Assembly (NCBI RefSeq): GCF_001613795.1 | Contig: NZ_LPVZ01000018.1 | Span: 62,001 to 126,000, forward strand | Source: Thalassospira sp. MCCC 1A01148 | GTDB taxonomy: Bacteria; Pseudomonadota; Alphaproteobacteria; Rhodospirillales; Thalassospiraceae | Direction of reading: 5' to 3' | DNA length: 64,000 bases | Shown here: one piece after another, positions 18,713 to 27,697 of the stretch | Numbering within the stretch: position 1 is the stretch's first letter | Layout: each line of letters starts with the position of its first letter | Notes under the pieces: generated by a model | Databases searched by the model: none | Told to the model about the DNA's origin: nothing | The model's input: only the letters and a program-made list of their open reading frames with translations | Made by a program: the position numbers and the translations under genes

Positions 18713-18783
18713 AATAGCGACTCGATACTAAATGGTTGACCTTCTCGTGGCCTGTGAATATAGATAATAGCGACTCGATACTA
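18713..18783. promoter_or_regulatory. Two identical 18-base repeats, probable MarR operators
   Basis: AATAGCGACTCGATACTA occurs at 18713-18730 and again, exactly, at 18766-18783, in the 93-base gap between the divergent MarR and secreted-protein genes. Each copy has partial dyad symmetry (AATAG / CTATT in the right copy). The 53-base spacing is about five helical turns, so both face the same side of the DNA. Confidence 0.75.
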
Positions 18784-18802
18784 TTATCACAAGGATCGCA
18801 AA

Positions 18803-19531
18803 ATGACTTCACGTATTCTCCCCTTGGCTGGCACCGTCCTGATTGCAGGATTGATTGGCAGCTCAGCACATGCACACCGGATTGAAGCGCCTCTGACGGC
18901 AGATAACCCTGCATTTGACATTCATCATGCAGATATCGTTCGCAAAGATACAACCCTTGAATTCACCATGTATTTCGAGGGCGGGCCAGGAACCGAAACA
19001 CCAGATGCACACGGACAATTGGCAGGCGCCCCGGTGTGGTCATATGTATGGCCAACCTCGATTGACACCTCTGTAATCGGTTTTGACGCAGATGCGGGTA
19101 TTCTCTCGTTTGCGGTAACGTCCCATCCTGACTTTGATGATACGCCTCTTTTTGATGAAGACGGTGACGGGAATCCGGAAAATGACGGTCGCCGCTGGCA
19201 TTCGCATTGGGTGGTTCTTGTGCCCGATGACGCCTGTGGGCAGGACGGGTTGAAGGTGCGCGATATTCCTGAGGGTGCAACGCCCAGTCTGCCCAAAACC
19301 TGGCCGGGCCTTCCCATTCTGATCGACAGCCCGGGCTGGCATCCCCGCTTTACCGAGGACAGCCTGGTTGTGACCGTCCCGTTTGAGGCAGAGGCTGATC
19401 TTGAAGGGGCCAATTTTGATGCGGTAACGGCTGCCTTGCAGGTAAATGCCAGCGTTCACAATCCACTTTTGTGTGTGACCGATGTCTTTGAAGCTGCTGG
19501 TGGCTTGAAAATGCCTGGCACGATAAACTAA
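18803..19531 (+). CDS. Unknown secreted protein
   Basis: 242 residues with a clear signal peptide (PLAGTVLIAGLIGSSAHA). No family recognised. The mature protein is acidic, with several His and Trp residues, an Asp-rich calcium-loop-like segment DEDGDGNPEND, and a WHSHWVVLVPDD motif; a single Cys pair may form a disulfide. It starts 20 bases after the second operator repeat and is followed after 11 bases by a glutamine amidotransferase gene, so the two are probably one transcript controlled by the divergent MarR protein. Confidence 0.75.
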   Translation: MTSRILPLAGTVLIAGLIGSSAHAHRIEAPLTADNPAFDIHHADIVRKDTTLEFTMYFEGGPGTETPDAHGQLAGAPVWSYVWPTSIDTSVIGFDADAGILSFAVTSHPDFDDTPLFDEDGDGNPENDGRRWHSHWVVLVPDDACGQDGLKVRDIPEGATPSLPKTWPGLPILIDSPGWHPRFTEDSLVVTVPFEAEADLEGANFDAVTAALQVNASVHNPLLCVTDVFEAAGGLKMPGTIN

Positions 19532-19542
19532 GGGAGCCGCCG

Positions 19543-20247
19543 ATGGGGAAAACAGCAATCGCCATTCGTCATGTCGGGTTCGAAAACCTCGGTGCTTTTG
19601 CCCCTGCCATAAGGGCAGCGGGATATGACATTGTCTATCACGATGTCGGTATGGATGACCGGGAACAACTGGAAACACTGGACCCCGATCTATTGGTTGT
19701 TCTTGGCGGCCCCATCGGCGCACATGATGAACACAACTATCCTTTTCTGACGGATTATATTCGTTTCCTTGCCAGCCAACTGGAACGCGACCGGCCGACG
19801 ATGGGAATCTGCCTTGGTGCACAACTGATAGCACGGGCAGCCGGAAGCCGTGTGTATCCCGGGTCAGTGAAAGAAATCGGTTTTTCTCCGATCACACTTA
19901 CCGAAGCCGGGCAGAAATCTTGTTTGGCGGTTTTTCAGGAAAGTCCGACAACTTTGCACTGGCACGGCGATACATTTGATTTGCCACGAGGTGCGCAACG
20001 TCTGGCAAGCAGTCAGTTTTATGAAAACCAGGCATTTTCCCTCGGTGCGAACATTATCGCGTTCCAGTTCCATCCAGAGGCGACATCAGTTGGTTTTGAG
20101 CAATGGCTGATTGGTCATACAGCCGAATTGTCGCAAGAAGGTATAAGTATCCCCCGGCTTCGTGCTGATGCGGAAATGTTTGGAGAGTCACTAGACAAAA
20201 AGGCCGGCATTATTTGCAGGTCTTGGCTCAACCAGATTCGGGTGTGA
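19543..20247 (+). CDS. Class I glutamine amidotransferase domain protein
   Basis: 234 residues of the GATase1 fold, usually a glutaminase that passes ammonia to a partner, or a related amide hydrolase. The nucleophile is Cys90 in GICLGAQ, and the His177/Glu179 pair is in FQFHPEA, so the triad is complete. Early motif VVLGGPIGAHDE is typical of GMP-synthase-like stand-alone members. GGAG (in AGGGAGCCG) precedes the ATG. It is co-transcribed with the secreted protein upstream. Its last 20 bases overlap, tail to tail, with the TetR gene. Substrate unknown. Confidence 0.88.
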   Translation: MGKTAIAIRHVGFENLGAFAPAIRAAGYDIVYHDVGMDDREQLETLDPDLLVVLGGPIGAHDEHNYPFLTDYIRFLASQLERDRPTMGICLGAQLIARAAGSRVYPGSVKEIGFSPITLTEAGQKSCLAVFQESPTTLHWHGDTFDLPRGAQRLASSQFYENQAFSLGANIIAFQFHPEATSVGFEQWLIGHTAELSQEGISIPRLRADAEMFGESLDKKAGIICRSWLNQIRV

Positions 20248-20947
20248 GGGGCGAACTATCTGCGTGGCTATTGTCTGGTTCGATGCCATAGCCACGCAGA
20301 AACATATCGACCGCCGCAATTACATGGCTATGCAGGTCCTTTGCCTGTGGTTCCCAGCCCATATAGGTCATCTGGCGAAAATCGTAGTCGGCCTTAACGA
20401 GGCTTGTGAAGAATACGGCGGCCTGTTTTGCATCGCCCTTCGGGAAGTTGCCTTCGGCCATCTGGCGCTCAAAAAAAGACGTGATAATACGTCGCCCTTT
20501 CATAAGGCCGCTTTCATAAAACACCTTTCCCAGTTTCGGGAAGCGCGGGACTTCCGCCAGAAATAGCCGCATATAGCGGATCGTATCGGGCGAGGTCAGA
20601 AGCGTCATAAGCGTTTCGGCAAATTCGATCAGCGCGGCACGCAAGGGCAGTTGCGACAATTCCAGATCAGCCATCACCGATGTAACCCGGCCAGTGCAAT
20701 CGCGAATGACGGCTTCGAACACGCCATCCTTATTTCCAAACAGCTCATAGATCGTTCGGCGAGATCCGCCGGCCTCGGCGGTGATCATTTCCAGTGTCGT
20801 GCCGGCAAGCCCATGTTCGCAAAACAATTCGCGCGCTGCCTCGATCATGGCTTCGCGACGTTTCAGGGTTCTGGGATCAATCTTTTTGCTGTCTGGCACA
20901 GGGGTTTTCCGATTCCGCACTTGACGTTTGGTACTGGATAGTACCAT
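20228..20947 (-). CDS. TetR/AcrR family regulator of the EmrAB-type pump
   Basis: 239 residues. Helix-turn-helix: AMIEAARELFCEHGLAGTTLE and MITAEAGGSRRTIYELFGNK at about 35-75, then a C-terminal domain of the AefR-like type. The ATG at 20947 has GGGA upstream; it places one of the two operators over the first codons. A GTG a few codons later is an alternative start. Divergent from the EmrA/EmrB-type genes, with which it shares the two palindromes at 20929-20976, so it most likely represses the pump. Confidence 0.9.
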   Translation of the reverse strand: MVLSSTKRQVRNRKTPVPDSKKIDPRTLKRREAMIEAARELFCEHGLAGTTLEMITAEAGGSRRTIYELFGNKDGVFEAVIRDCTGRVTSVMADLELSQLPLRAALIEFAETLMTLLTSPDTIRYMRLFLAEVPRFPKLGKVFYESGLMKGRRIITSFFERQMAEGNFPKGDAKQAAVFFTSLVKADYDFRQMTYMGWEPQAKDLHSHVIAAVDMFLRGYGIEPDNSHADSSPLTPESG

Positions 20948-20976
20948 AAATTCCCAAATGGTACTGATCAATACCA
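20929..20976. promoter_or_regulatory. Two TetR operators (TGGTACT-N4-AGTACCA type)
   Basis: The copy at 20929-20946 has perfect 7-base arms TGGTACT / AGTACCA around 4 bases. The copy at 20959-20976 has the same arms with one change (AATACCA). They lie between the divergent TetR and EmrA-like genes, and the first overlaps the TetR start codon. Confidence 0.85.
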
Positions 20977-20993
20977 AAAGGAAGAATCAGGCA

Positions 20994-22097
20994 ATGAGTG
21001 TGAAGAAAATTATCCTGCCCCTGATCGCAGCAGCGATTATCGGTGGCGGTGGATATTACGGGTATTATTGGGTGACCGAAGGTCAGTACCATGAAAGTAC
21101 CGACAATGCGTATCTTCAGGCCGATGAAGTCGCCGTCTCGCCCAAGGTGTCGGGCTATGTTGGCGATTTGCGGGTTGCGGAAAACCAGCCGGTGCGCAAG
21201 GGCGACTTGCTTCTGACCATCAAGGATGATGATTTCCGCCTTGAACTGGCTAAGGCCAACGCCGCCCTTGAGGCGCGCCGCTCTGCCGTCGTCACCATGG
21301 AAGAACAGATCACCCTTCAGGATGCGGCGATCAAACAGGCAACTGCGAATGTCGATATTGCGCGGGTCGAACTTGGACGCACCAGCGATGATTTCAATCG
21401 CTATGAAGATCTGGTCAAAAAGGGTGCGGCCAGCCGTCAGAAATTCGATTACGCGAAGGCAGACCGCGAGAGCGCACAGGCACAGGTGGCAGCTGCCAAT
21501 GCGACCTTGGCTGTCGAAAAAGGCCGTCTTGGTGTGTTGCGTGCCCAGAAGATCGAGGCAGAACGCGCCGTAAGACAGGCCGAAGCCGCACGTGATCTGG
21601 CCCAGCAGGCGCTTGACGATACCCGCCTTTATGCGCCGTTTGATGGTGTTGTCGGAAACCGTTCGGTCCAGACGGGCGCATTGGTTCAGCCGGGTGAGCA
21701 ACTTCTGGTGCTGGTGCCGCTTCCGGGCACCTATATCGTTGCCAATTTCAAGGAAACCCAGATCAGTCACATGGCCCCGGGGCAGAAGGTCTCGGTCGAG
21801 GTGGATGCCTTCCCGGATGCCGAGATTGTTGGCCATGTCGCGAGCTTTGCCCCGGCAACCGGTGCGCAATTCAGCCTGCTGCCACCGGAAAATGCCACCG
21901 GCAACTTCACCAAAATCACCCAGCGTGTCCCGGTTCGGATCGAACTGGATGACAGCAAATGGGCCAAGGCACTGCGACCGGGGCTTTCGGTGGTGGTCAA
22001 TGTTGATACCCGCAATGCCAATGGCGAAGAAGAAGTCGCCGGTGTTGGTCTTGCGCAGGGGATCGTCCCGACGGCGGAACTTTCGGAGCTTAACTGA
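20994..22097 (+). CDS. emrA: HlyD/EmrA-type membrane fusion protein
   Basis: Periplasmic adaptor of a tripartite multidrug pump, 367 residues. One N-terminal membrane helix (IILPLIAAAIIGGGGYYGYYW) precedes a biotinyl-lipoyl half (STDNAYLQADEVAVSPKVSGYV), a coiled-coil hairpin of about 110 residues, and the second half (DDTRLYAPFDGVVGNRSVQ). Its stop overlaps the ATG of the MFS transporter by one base (TGATG), so they are translated together. No outer-membrane channel gene is present here; a TolC-like protein elsewhere is expected. Substrates unknown. Confidence 0.92.
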   Translation: MSVKKIILPLIAAAIIGGGGYYGYYWVTEGQYHESTDNAYLQADEVAVSPKVSGYVGDLRVAENQPVRKGDLLLTIKDDDFRLELAKANAALEARRSAVVTMEEQITLQDAAIKQATANVDIARVELGRTSDDFNRYEDLVKKGAASRQKFDYAKADRESAQAQVAAANATLAVEKGRLGVLRAQKIEAERAVRQAEAARDLAQQALDDTRLYAPFDGVVGNRSVQTGALVQPGEQLLVLVPLPGTYIVANFKETQISHMAPGQKVSVEVDAFPDAEIVGHVASFAPATGAQFSLLPPENATGNFTKITQRVPVRIELDDSKWAKALRPGLSVVVNVDTRNANGEEEVAGVGLAQGIVPTAELSELN

Positions 22098-23677
22098 TGG
22101 CAACCGTCAGCCCGACAACAGTGCCGCAATCCGAAACGCGCCCGATGGAAACCGCCCAGTTTATCGGCTGGGTGGCGATGGTTGTCGGCATGTTTCTGGC
22201 GATCCTTGATATTCAGATTGTCGCCAGTTCGCTTGAAAACATTCAGGCAGGATTGTCGGCAAGCCCCGATGAAATCGGCTGGGTTCAGACCAGTTATCTG
22301 ATTGCCGAAGTGGTGATGATCCCGCTTTCGGGGTTCCTGTCGCGCCTGATGTCAACGCGTTGGCTTTTCGTGATTTCAGCACTTGGCTTTACCGTGATGT
22401 CGGTGGCGTCGGCCTTTGCCTGGTCGATCGAAAGCATGATCTGGTTCCGCGCCCTTCAGGGGTTTCTTGGCGGGGCGATGATCCCGACCGTGTTTGCCAC
22501 GACCTATATCATTTTCCCGCCTGACAAACGCAATGCCGCGTCGGTCATGATTGGGTTGATTGCCACCATGGCGCCGACCATCGGACCTACCCTTGGCGGG
22601 TTTTTGACGCAGTCATTGTCCTGGCACTGGCTGTTTCTGATCAACGTGATTCCCGGTCTGATGATTGCCGCGATTGTTGCCATGACATTGCGTGTGGATC
22701 GGGGTGATATCGGCTTGCTCAAGGATTTTGATCTGCGCGGGCTTTTGGCGATGGCGGTATTTCTGGGCAGTCTGGAATATGTCCTTGATGAAGGGCCCAA
22801 GGATGACTGGTTTGATGAAACTGCAATCGTTTACGGCACGATCACATGCGCCATTGCCGGGATCTATTTCTTCTGGCGAATGTTTACCTATGACAAGCCG
22901 ATTGTGGACCTGAAATCCTTTGCCGATCGCAACTTCACCATGGGCTGCGTGTTCAGTTTTACCCTTGGTATCGGGCTTTATGGCAGCGTCTATGTGATGC
23001 CATTGATGCTGGGGCGGGTGCGTGGTTATGACAGTCTTGAAATCGGCGTGGTCATGGCGGTAACCGGCATCAGCCAGTTCCTGTCCGCCCCGATTGCCGG
23101 AAAAATGACGGCAAAGTATCCGCCGCGTGTTGTGCTGGGTATCGGGCTTGCGCTGTTTGCGACGGGCCTTGCCATGCATGGTTTCAATACCAGCGAAGTG
23201 TCTTTTAACGAATTAATCTTGCCGCAAGTTGTCCGCGGGGCAGCGCTGATGTTTTGCATGTTGCCGGTGACCAATCTGGCGTTGGGAACCCTGCCGCCTG
23301 AAAAAATCAAAAACGCCAGCGGGCTTTATAACCTGATGCGGAATCTGGGTGGGGCGATTGGCATGGCGGCGATCAACACGCTGCTTGATAAACGCATTGA
23401 TTACCACTTCTCGGTTTTATCCGATCACATCAACCCGGCTAGCGCGGCGTTCAGGGACTATCTGGCGACCCTTACGGCACGCTATAGCGAGATGGGCCTG
23501 CCTGATGCGCATGCTGCGGCGATGAAGTTCATTGTTGGCATCGTCAATCGTGAGGCATCGATCATTTCGTTTAATGATGTCTATCTGGCGATGGCAGCAG
23601 CCTTTTTGATGGCGTTTCTGTTATTGCCGTTTGCAAAGCCCCCACGCGGTCAGGCGACCGTGGGCGATGGGCACTAA
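22097..23677 (+). CDS. emrB: DHA2-family MFS multidrug transporter, EmrB-like
   Basis: Proton-driven drug efflux protein of the 14-helix DHA2 group, 526 residues. Motif A-like GFLSRLMSTRWLF and motif C (GPTLGGFLTQSLSWHW) are visible, as is the usual opening AILDIQIVASSLENIQAGLSA. It works with the EmrA-type adaptor just upstream under control of the divergent TetR gene. A strong terminator follows about 95 bases after the stop. Confidence 0.93.
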   Translation: MATVSPTTVPQSETRPMETAQFIGWVAMVVGMFLAILDIQIVASSLENIQAGLSASPDEIGWVQTSYLIAEVVMIPLSGFLSRLMSTRWLFVISALGFTVMSVASAFAWSIESMIWFRALQGFLGGAMIPTVFATTYIIFPPDKRNAASVMIGLIATMAPTIGPTLGGFLTQSLSWHWLFLINVIPGLMIAAIVAMTLRVDRGDIGLLKDFDLRGLLAMAVFLGSLEYVLDEGPKDDWFDETAIVYGTITCAIAGIYFFWRMFTYDKPIVDLKSFADRNFTMGCVFSFTLGIGLYGSVYVMPLMLGRVRGYDSLEIGVVMAVTGISQFLSAPIAGKMTAKYPPRVVLGIGLALFATGLAMHGFNTSEVSFNELILPQVVRGAALMFCMLPVTNLALGTLPPEKIKNASGLYNLMRNLGGAIGMAAINTLLDKRIDYHFSVLSDHINPASAAFRDYLATLTARYSEMGLPDAHAAAMKFIVGIVNREASIISFNDVYLAMAAAFLMAFLLLPFAKPPRGQATVGDGH

Positions 23678-24090
23678 CAGGCGGAAACGAAACGCAAAAC
23701 GCGGGAAAAGACAGAAAAAGGCCACACACGTGTTCCCCCGACCCCGGCAAGCAGATGCTTGCGTGTGGCCTTGCCGACCCTTGGTAACCAAGGGTCGGCT
23801 TTTTTGGTTCTGGCGACTTATAAAAAAACAAGCGTCATAAATAAGTTATTCAACCAACAGTATTTTTACGATAGCATTACCCGACTATAACAAGCTCGAC
23901 AGGTCTTATCGCAACGTAGCCTTTGAGACGGAGTGCAAGGGACTAATTTCCACTTCGTTGCGGTTCCAGCTGTGAATAGCTGATTGTTTTCCTGATAAAA
24001 ATCACTGTGGCCCCACACGTTCCAGGGTGAGATCGCCCGGAACTCTTTTGGTGATATGCCATGTGCATGTCCGAAGGATAGGAGCAGACG
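23678..24090. other. 413-base gap between pump operon and sulfatase gene
   Basis: It contains the pump terminator at 23773-23805. The remaining about 285 bases are AT-rich with no credible ORF, presumably the promoter region of the sulfatase unit. AGGAG lies just ahead of the sulfatase ATG at 24091. Confidence 0.7.
23773..23805 (+). terminator. Strong rho-independent terminator after emrB
   Basis: A perfect 12-base stem GCCGACCCTTGG / CCAAGGGTCGGC with a 3-base TAA loop is followed directly by six T. Confidence 0.95.
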
Positions 24091-25686
24091 ATGAAGAAGT
24101 TTCTGACAACGGCGGCGGCGGTGATTTCACTGGTTGCAGTCGGTGGTATTGCATCGGCGCAAGACACCGGTTCAGAAGAAAAACCAAATATTCTTGTGAT
24201 CTGGGGTGATGACATCGGGTGGCAAAACTTGTCATCCTATGGTCTGGGCACCATGGGCTATACCACGCCCAATATCGACCGGATTGCCAATGAAGGCATT
24301 CGTTTCACCGATCACTATGCCCAACCCAGCTGCACGGCCGGTCGCGCGGCCTTTATCACCGGGCAATATCCGATCCGTTCAGGCATGACGACGGTTGGCC
24401 AGCCGGGCGCGACACTTGGCCTGCAAAAGGAAAGCCCGACACTGGCAGAGCTTCTGAAGCAAGAGGGCTATCGCACCGGGCAGTTTGGCAAAAACCATCT
24501 GGGCGACCGCAATGAACATTTGCCGACCGTTCATGGTTTTGACGAGTTCTTTGGCAATCTTTATCACCTCAATACGCAGGAAGAAGCCGAGCAGCGTGAC
24601 TATCAACGCTTTGCCGAACAGTTCGCCGGATCGCTTGAGGAATATGACGCCCGCTTTGGCACCCGCGGGGTATTGCACAGCTTTGCCACCGAAGAAGACA
24701 ACGGCACGGTCGATCCACGCTTTGGCCGGGTTGGCAAACAGATCATTCAGGATACCGGTCCACTCACCCAGGAACGGATGAAGGATTTTGACGGGGCGGA
24801 AATCATCCCGGCGGCGATCAACTTCATGACGGCTGCCAAGGATGCCGACGAGCCGTTCTTTGTCTGGCTTAACACCAGCCGCATGCACCTTTACACCCGC
24901 CTGAATGACCAGTGGCGCTACGCCGCCGAGGAATATACATCCGAGGCCGACTATCACGGCAGCGGCATGTTGCAGCATGACCACGATATCGGCGGTGTGC
25001 TTGACTGGCTTGATGCGCAGGGTTTGGCCGAAAACACCATTGTCTGGTATTCGACCGATAATGGGCCTGAGCATGCATCCTGGCCGCATGGCGCGACCAC
25101 CCCGTTCCGTGGCGAGAAAATGACCACCTATGAAGGCGGCGTTCGTGTGCCATCCATGATCCGCTGGCCGGGAAAACTGCCCGAAGACAAAATACTGAAC
25201 GGCATTCAGGGCCATCAGGACATGTTCACATCCCTTGCCGTTGCTGCCGGGATTGATGATCCTGCCGAACGTGTGATGGAAGAAAAAAACCAGTATATTG
25301 ATGGGGTGAACAACCTGCCTTATTGGCAAGGCGAAACCGACCAGTCGGCACGTGATCACATCTTCTATTATTTCGAAAGCCAGTTGACGGCTGTGCGTGT
25401 CGGTCCTTGGAAAATGCACTTCGCGCTCAAGGAAGATTACTACGACAACATGACGCCGCGGAACTTCCCGATGATCTTCAATCTGCGGATGGATCCGTTC
25501 GAAAGCTATAGCAGCATTGATTCCTATGGCCACCTTGCGCAGAAGGTTTCCTGGCTGATGCAGCCCGTCAGTGTGCTGATGACCCAGCATCTTCAGACGC
25601 TTGGTGAATATCCTCCTGTGCAGGGCGGGGCATCGTTTGACATGTCAAACATGGTTCAGGACTTCCTTGCCAAGGGACGTCAGTAA
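24091..25686 (+). CDS. Secreted arylsulfatase (Cys-type)
   Basis: Hydrolyses sulfate esters in the periplasm or outside; 531 residues with a signal peptide ending at ASAQ (about residue 24). The alkaline-phosphatase-like fold keeps the metal Asp pair (VIWGDDIGW), the sulfatase signature with Cys81 ([13 protein letters not shown]), Lys in GQFGKNHLG, and the late metal site STDNGPEH. Cys81 must be oxidised to formylglycine, and the next gene, two bases downstream, encodes a formylglycine-generating enzyme homologue. Natural sulfate ester unknown; marine polysaccharide or aryl sulfates are likely. Confidence 0.94.
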   Translation: MKKFLTTAAAVISLVAVGGIASAQDTGSEEKPNILVIWGDDIGWQNLSSYGLGTMGYTTPNIDRIANEGIRFTDHYAQPSCTAGRAAFITGQYPIRSGMTTVGQPGATLGLQKESPTLAELLKQEGYRTGQFGKNHLGDRNEHLPTVHGFDEFFGNLYHLNTQEEAEQRDYQRFAEQFAGSLEEYDARFGTRGVLHSFATEEDNGTVDPRFGRVGKQIIQDTGPLTQERMKDFDGAEIIPAAINFMTAAKDADEPFFVWLNTSRMHLYTRLNDQWRYAAEEYTSEADYHGSGMLQHDHDIGGVLDWLDAQGLAENTIVWYSTDNGPEHASWPHGATTPFRGEKMTTYEGGVRVPSMIRWPGKLPEDKILNGIQGHQDMFTSLAVAAGIDDPAERVMEEKNQYIDGVNNLPYWQGETDQSARDHIFYYFESQLTAVRVGPWKMHFALKEDYYDNMTPRNFPMIFNLRMDPFESYSSIDSYGHLAQKVSWLMQPVSVLMTQHLQTLGEYPPVQGGASFDMSNMVQDFLAKGRQ

Positions 25687-25687
25687 C

Positions 25688-26701
25688 ATGCCAAGATCGA
25701 CGATCTTTGCGAGGCACATCGTTATGCGATGTGCCTCCATCCTTTCCCTGAGTGTCCTTTTAGTCGCACCACCGGTCAGCTTTTCATATGCGGCGGAGCT
25801 GCCGGAGTTTGTCGAGATTTCCGGCGGGACGTTCCTGATGGGGGAAGACCGGATCTATCAAGAAGAAACCAAAATCCATCAGGTGACCGTGTCTTCGTTT
25901 GCAATCAGTCGCACAGAAGTCACCAATGCCCAGTTCCGCAAATTTGTTGAGGAAACCGGGTATGTTACCTCGGTGGAGAAGCCGCTTGATCCGGCGGACT
26001 ATCCCGGCGTGCCCAAGGACCTGCTTCAACCCGGATCGATGGTTTTTGCCCAACCCGCTGGCGCGGTGGATATGGGTGATATCCGAAACTGGTGGCGGTA
26101 TATCGCCGGGGCAAACTGGCAACATCCGACCGGACCCGAAAGCAGCATCGATGGCCTTGATGATCACCCGGTAACACAGGTGTCCATTGAGGATGCCCGT
26201 GCCTATGCCAAATGGGCAGGTGGCAGGCTTCCGACCGAGGCGGAGTGGGAATTTGCCGCGCGTGGTGGTCTGTCGCGCAAGGCGTATGTCTGGGGCGACA
26301 CATATGACCCCGCCCAGGGCTGGAAAGCCAATAGCTGGCAGGGGCAGTTCCCCGGCGAGGACCTAGCAGATGACGGCTATCACGGAACCGCACCTGTCGG
26401 GCAGTTTGCGGCAAATGCATATGGTCTTTACGACATGGCCGGAAATGTTTGGGAACATGTCAGCGACTGGTGGGTGCCGGGACATCCTGACAAGGCCCAG
26501 ACGGACCCAAGCGGCCCGCCGATGAAACTTGCCGCACGTTTTGCCAGCGGTGCAACCGGCCCGATGACCGTTGTTAAGGGCGGTTCATGGTTATGTGCAC
26601 CAAATTTCTGCCTGCGCTATCGCCCGGCCGCCCGACAACCTGCCGAGGGGCATATCGGGTCCAACCACATCGGTTTCCGCATCGTCAGGGATATGGAGTG
26701 A
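25688..26701 (+). CDS. Formylglycine-generating enzyme (SUMF1 family), with signal peptide
   Basis: 337 residues of the FGE-sulfatase fold: FVEISGGTFLMGED near the start, ISRTEVTNAQFRKFV, LPTEAEWEFAARGG, and NVWEHVSDWW. The copper-binding cysteines are in place as Cys303 and Cys308 (SWLCAPNFCLRYRPAARQ), the C-x4-C spacing of active enzymes. It oxidises the sulfatase cysteine to formylglycine and lies directly behind its probable client. An N-terminal hydrophobic signal (ILSLSVLLVAPPVSFSYAA) implies periplasmic action, unlike the cytosolic actinobacterial enzyme. Confidence 0.92.
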   Translation: MPRSTIFARHIVMRCASILSLSVLLVAPPVSFSYAAELPEFVEISGGTFLMGEDRIYQEETKIHQVTVSSFAISRTEVTNAQFRKFVEETGYVTSVEKPLDPADYPGVPKDLLQPGSMVFAQPAGAVDMGDIRNWWRYIAGANWQHPTGPESSIDGLDDHPVTQVSIEDARAYAKWAGGRLPTEAEWEFAARGGLSRKAYVWGDTYDPAQGWKANSWQGQFPGEDLADDGYHGTAPVGQFAANAYGLYDMAGNVWEHVSDWWVPGHPDKAQTDPSGPPMKLAARFASGATGPMTVVKGGSWLCAPNFCLRYRPAARQPAEGHIGSNHIGFRIVRDME

Positions 26702-26732
26702 CGCGCCGGATCCTGTAACAAAGGAGCAGCAC

Positions 26733-27566
26733 ATGGGCTTTACGCAATTTTCGACGCAGCTTTTACAACAGATAGTCTTGGTCTGTGTGATTGGACTTGG
26801 TACAGCGCTGACGCATGCGAATGCCCTTGCGCAAACGGATAACTCCGATCTTGCAAAACAACTTGCCAATCCGGTGGCCAATCTGATCAGCCTGCCGTTT
26901 CAGGGCAATTATGACAGCGGATATGGTTCGGCTGACGGGGAAAAATATCTGATCAATGTGCAGCCGGTCATGCCAATGCGCCTGAATGATGACTGGAACC
27001 TGATTTCGCGTACCATCCTGCCGCTGGTGCACCAGAACGATCTCAACGGCAATAGTGGCACGGATACCGGCATTGGCGATACGGTTCAAAGTTTCTTCTT
27101 GTCGCCGGTTGAACCCACCGAAAGCGGCCTGATCTGGGGTGTTGGTCCGGCATTGCTGCTGCCAACCGCCAGTCAGAACAGTCTTGGCGTTGATCAATGG
27201 GGGGCAGGTCCGACGGCTGTGGGTTTGTTTGCCGATGGTCCATGGACCTATGGTATGTTGACCAACCATGTCTGGGGCGCGGACGAAGGGTCTGCTGCTT
27301 CGGCCACAAACGCCAGTTTCTTCCAGCCATTTATCAATTACACCACGCCGAATGCCTGGACTTTCGCGCTGAATACCGAAAGCACCTATAACTGGGCTGC
27401 CGATCAATGGTCGGTGCCGGTCAATGGCATCGTTTCCAAGCTGACCAGTATTGGCGATCAAAAAATCAGCGTGGGTGCGGGGGTACGCTACTGGGTGGAT
27501 GGTCCAGATGCCGGTCCCGATGGATGGGGTGCACGGCTGGTGCTGACATTCCTGTTTCCGAAGTAA
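26733..27566 (+). CDS. Outer-membrane beta-barrel type protein (MetA-pathway/phenol transporter-like)
   Basis: 277 residues with a signal peptide (IVLVCVIGLGTALTHANALA) and a mature part of alternating, aromatic-rich strands (LISLPFQGNYDSGYG, NWAADQWSVPVNG) ending in LVLTFLFPK with a hydrophobic C-terminus. This resembles the transporter-type barrels often found near degradative genes, including arylsulfatases. AAGGAG precedes ATG 26733. It lies 31 bases after the FGE gene, so it probably belongs to the sulfatase operon and could admit sulfated substrates. That role is inference. Confidence 0.75.
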   Translation: MGFTQFSTQLLQQIVLVCVIGLGTALTHANALAQTDNSDLAKQLANPVANLISLPFQGNYDSGYGSADGEKYLINVQPVMPMRLNDDWNLISRTILPLVHQNDLNGNSGTDTGIGDTVQSFFLSPVEPTESGLIWGVGPALLLPTASQNSLGVDQWGAGPTAVGLFADGPWTYGMLTNHVWGADEGSAASATNASFFQPFINYTTPNAWTFALNTESTYNWAADQWSVPVNGIVSKLTSIGDQKISVGAGVRYWVDGPDAGPDGWGARLVLTFLFPK

Positions 27567-27612
27567 CAAGCCAGATTGAATGCCGGGTTGGGGATATTTT
27601 TAAAAACCAGCA

Positions 27613-27655
27613 TCGCGCGTGTGCAATAATCGGAAACAGACGTAAACACGCGCGA
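27613..27655. promoter_or_regulatory. 10-base inverted repeat upstream of the autotransporter
   Basis: TCGCGCGTGT (27613-27622) and ACACGCGCGA (27646-27655) are perfect complements with 23 bases between them. It may be an operator or an mRNA hairpin between the barrel gene and the autotransporter. Confidence 0.45.
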
Positions 27656-27697
27656 CGACAGATCGCATGTTGTTTTTTGAGGGGGGGGAGGGGAGCT

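Noticed and set aside
20877..22103. 408-codon open frame on the minus strand opposite the EmrA-like gene
   Set aside because: It lies antisense to a clear membrane fusion protein gene, has no ribosome site and no protein-like motif. It results from codon bias in GC-rich DNA.
24379..25590. 403-codon open frame antisense to the arylsulfatase
   Set aside because: The sense strand carries all sulfatase motifs with a signal peptide. The antisense frame has no recognisable domain.
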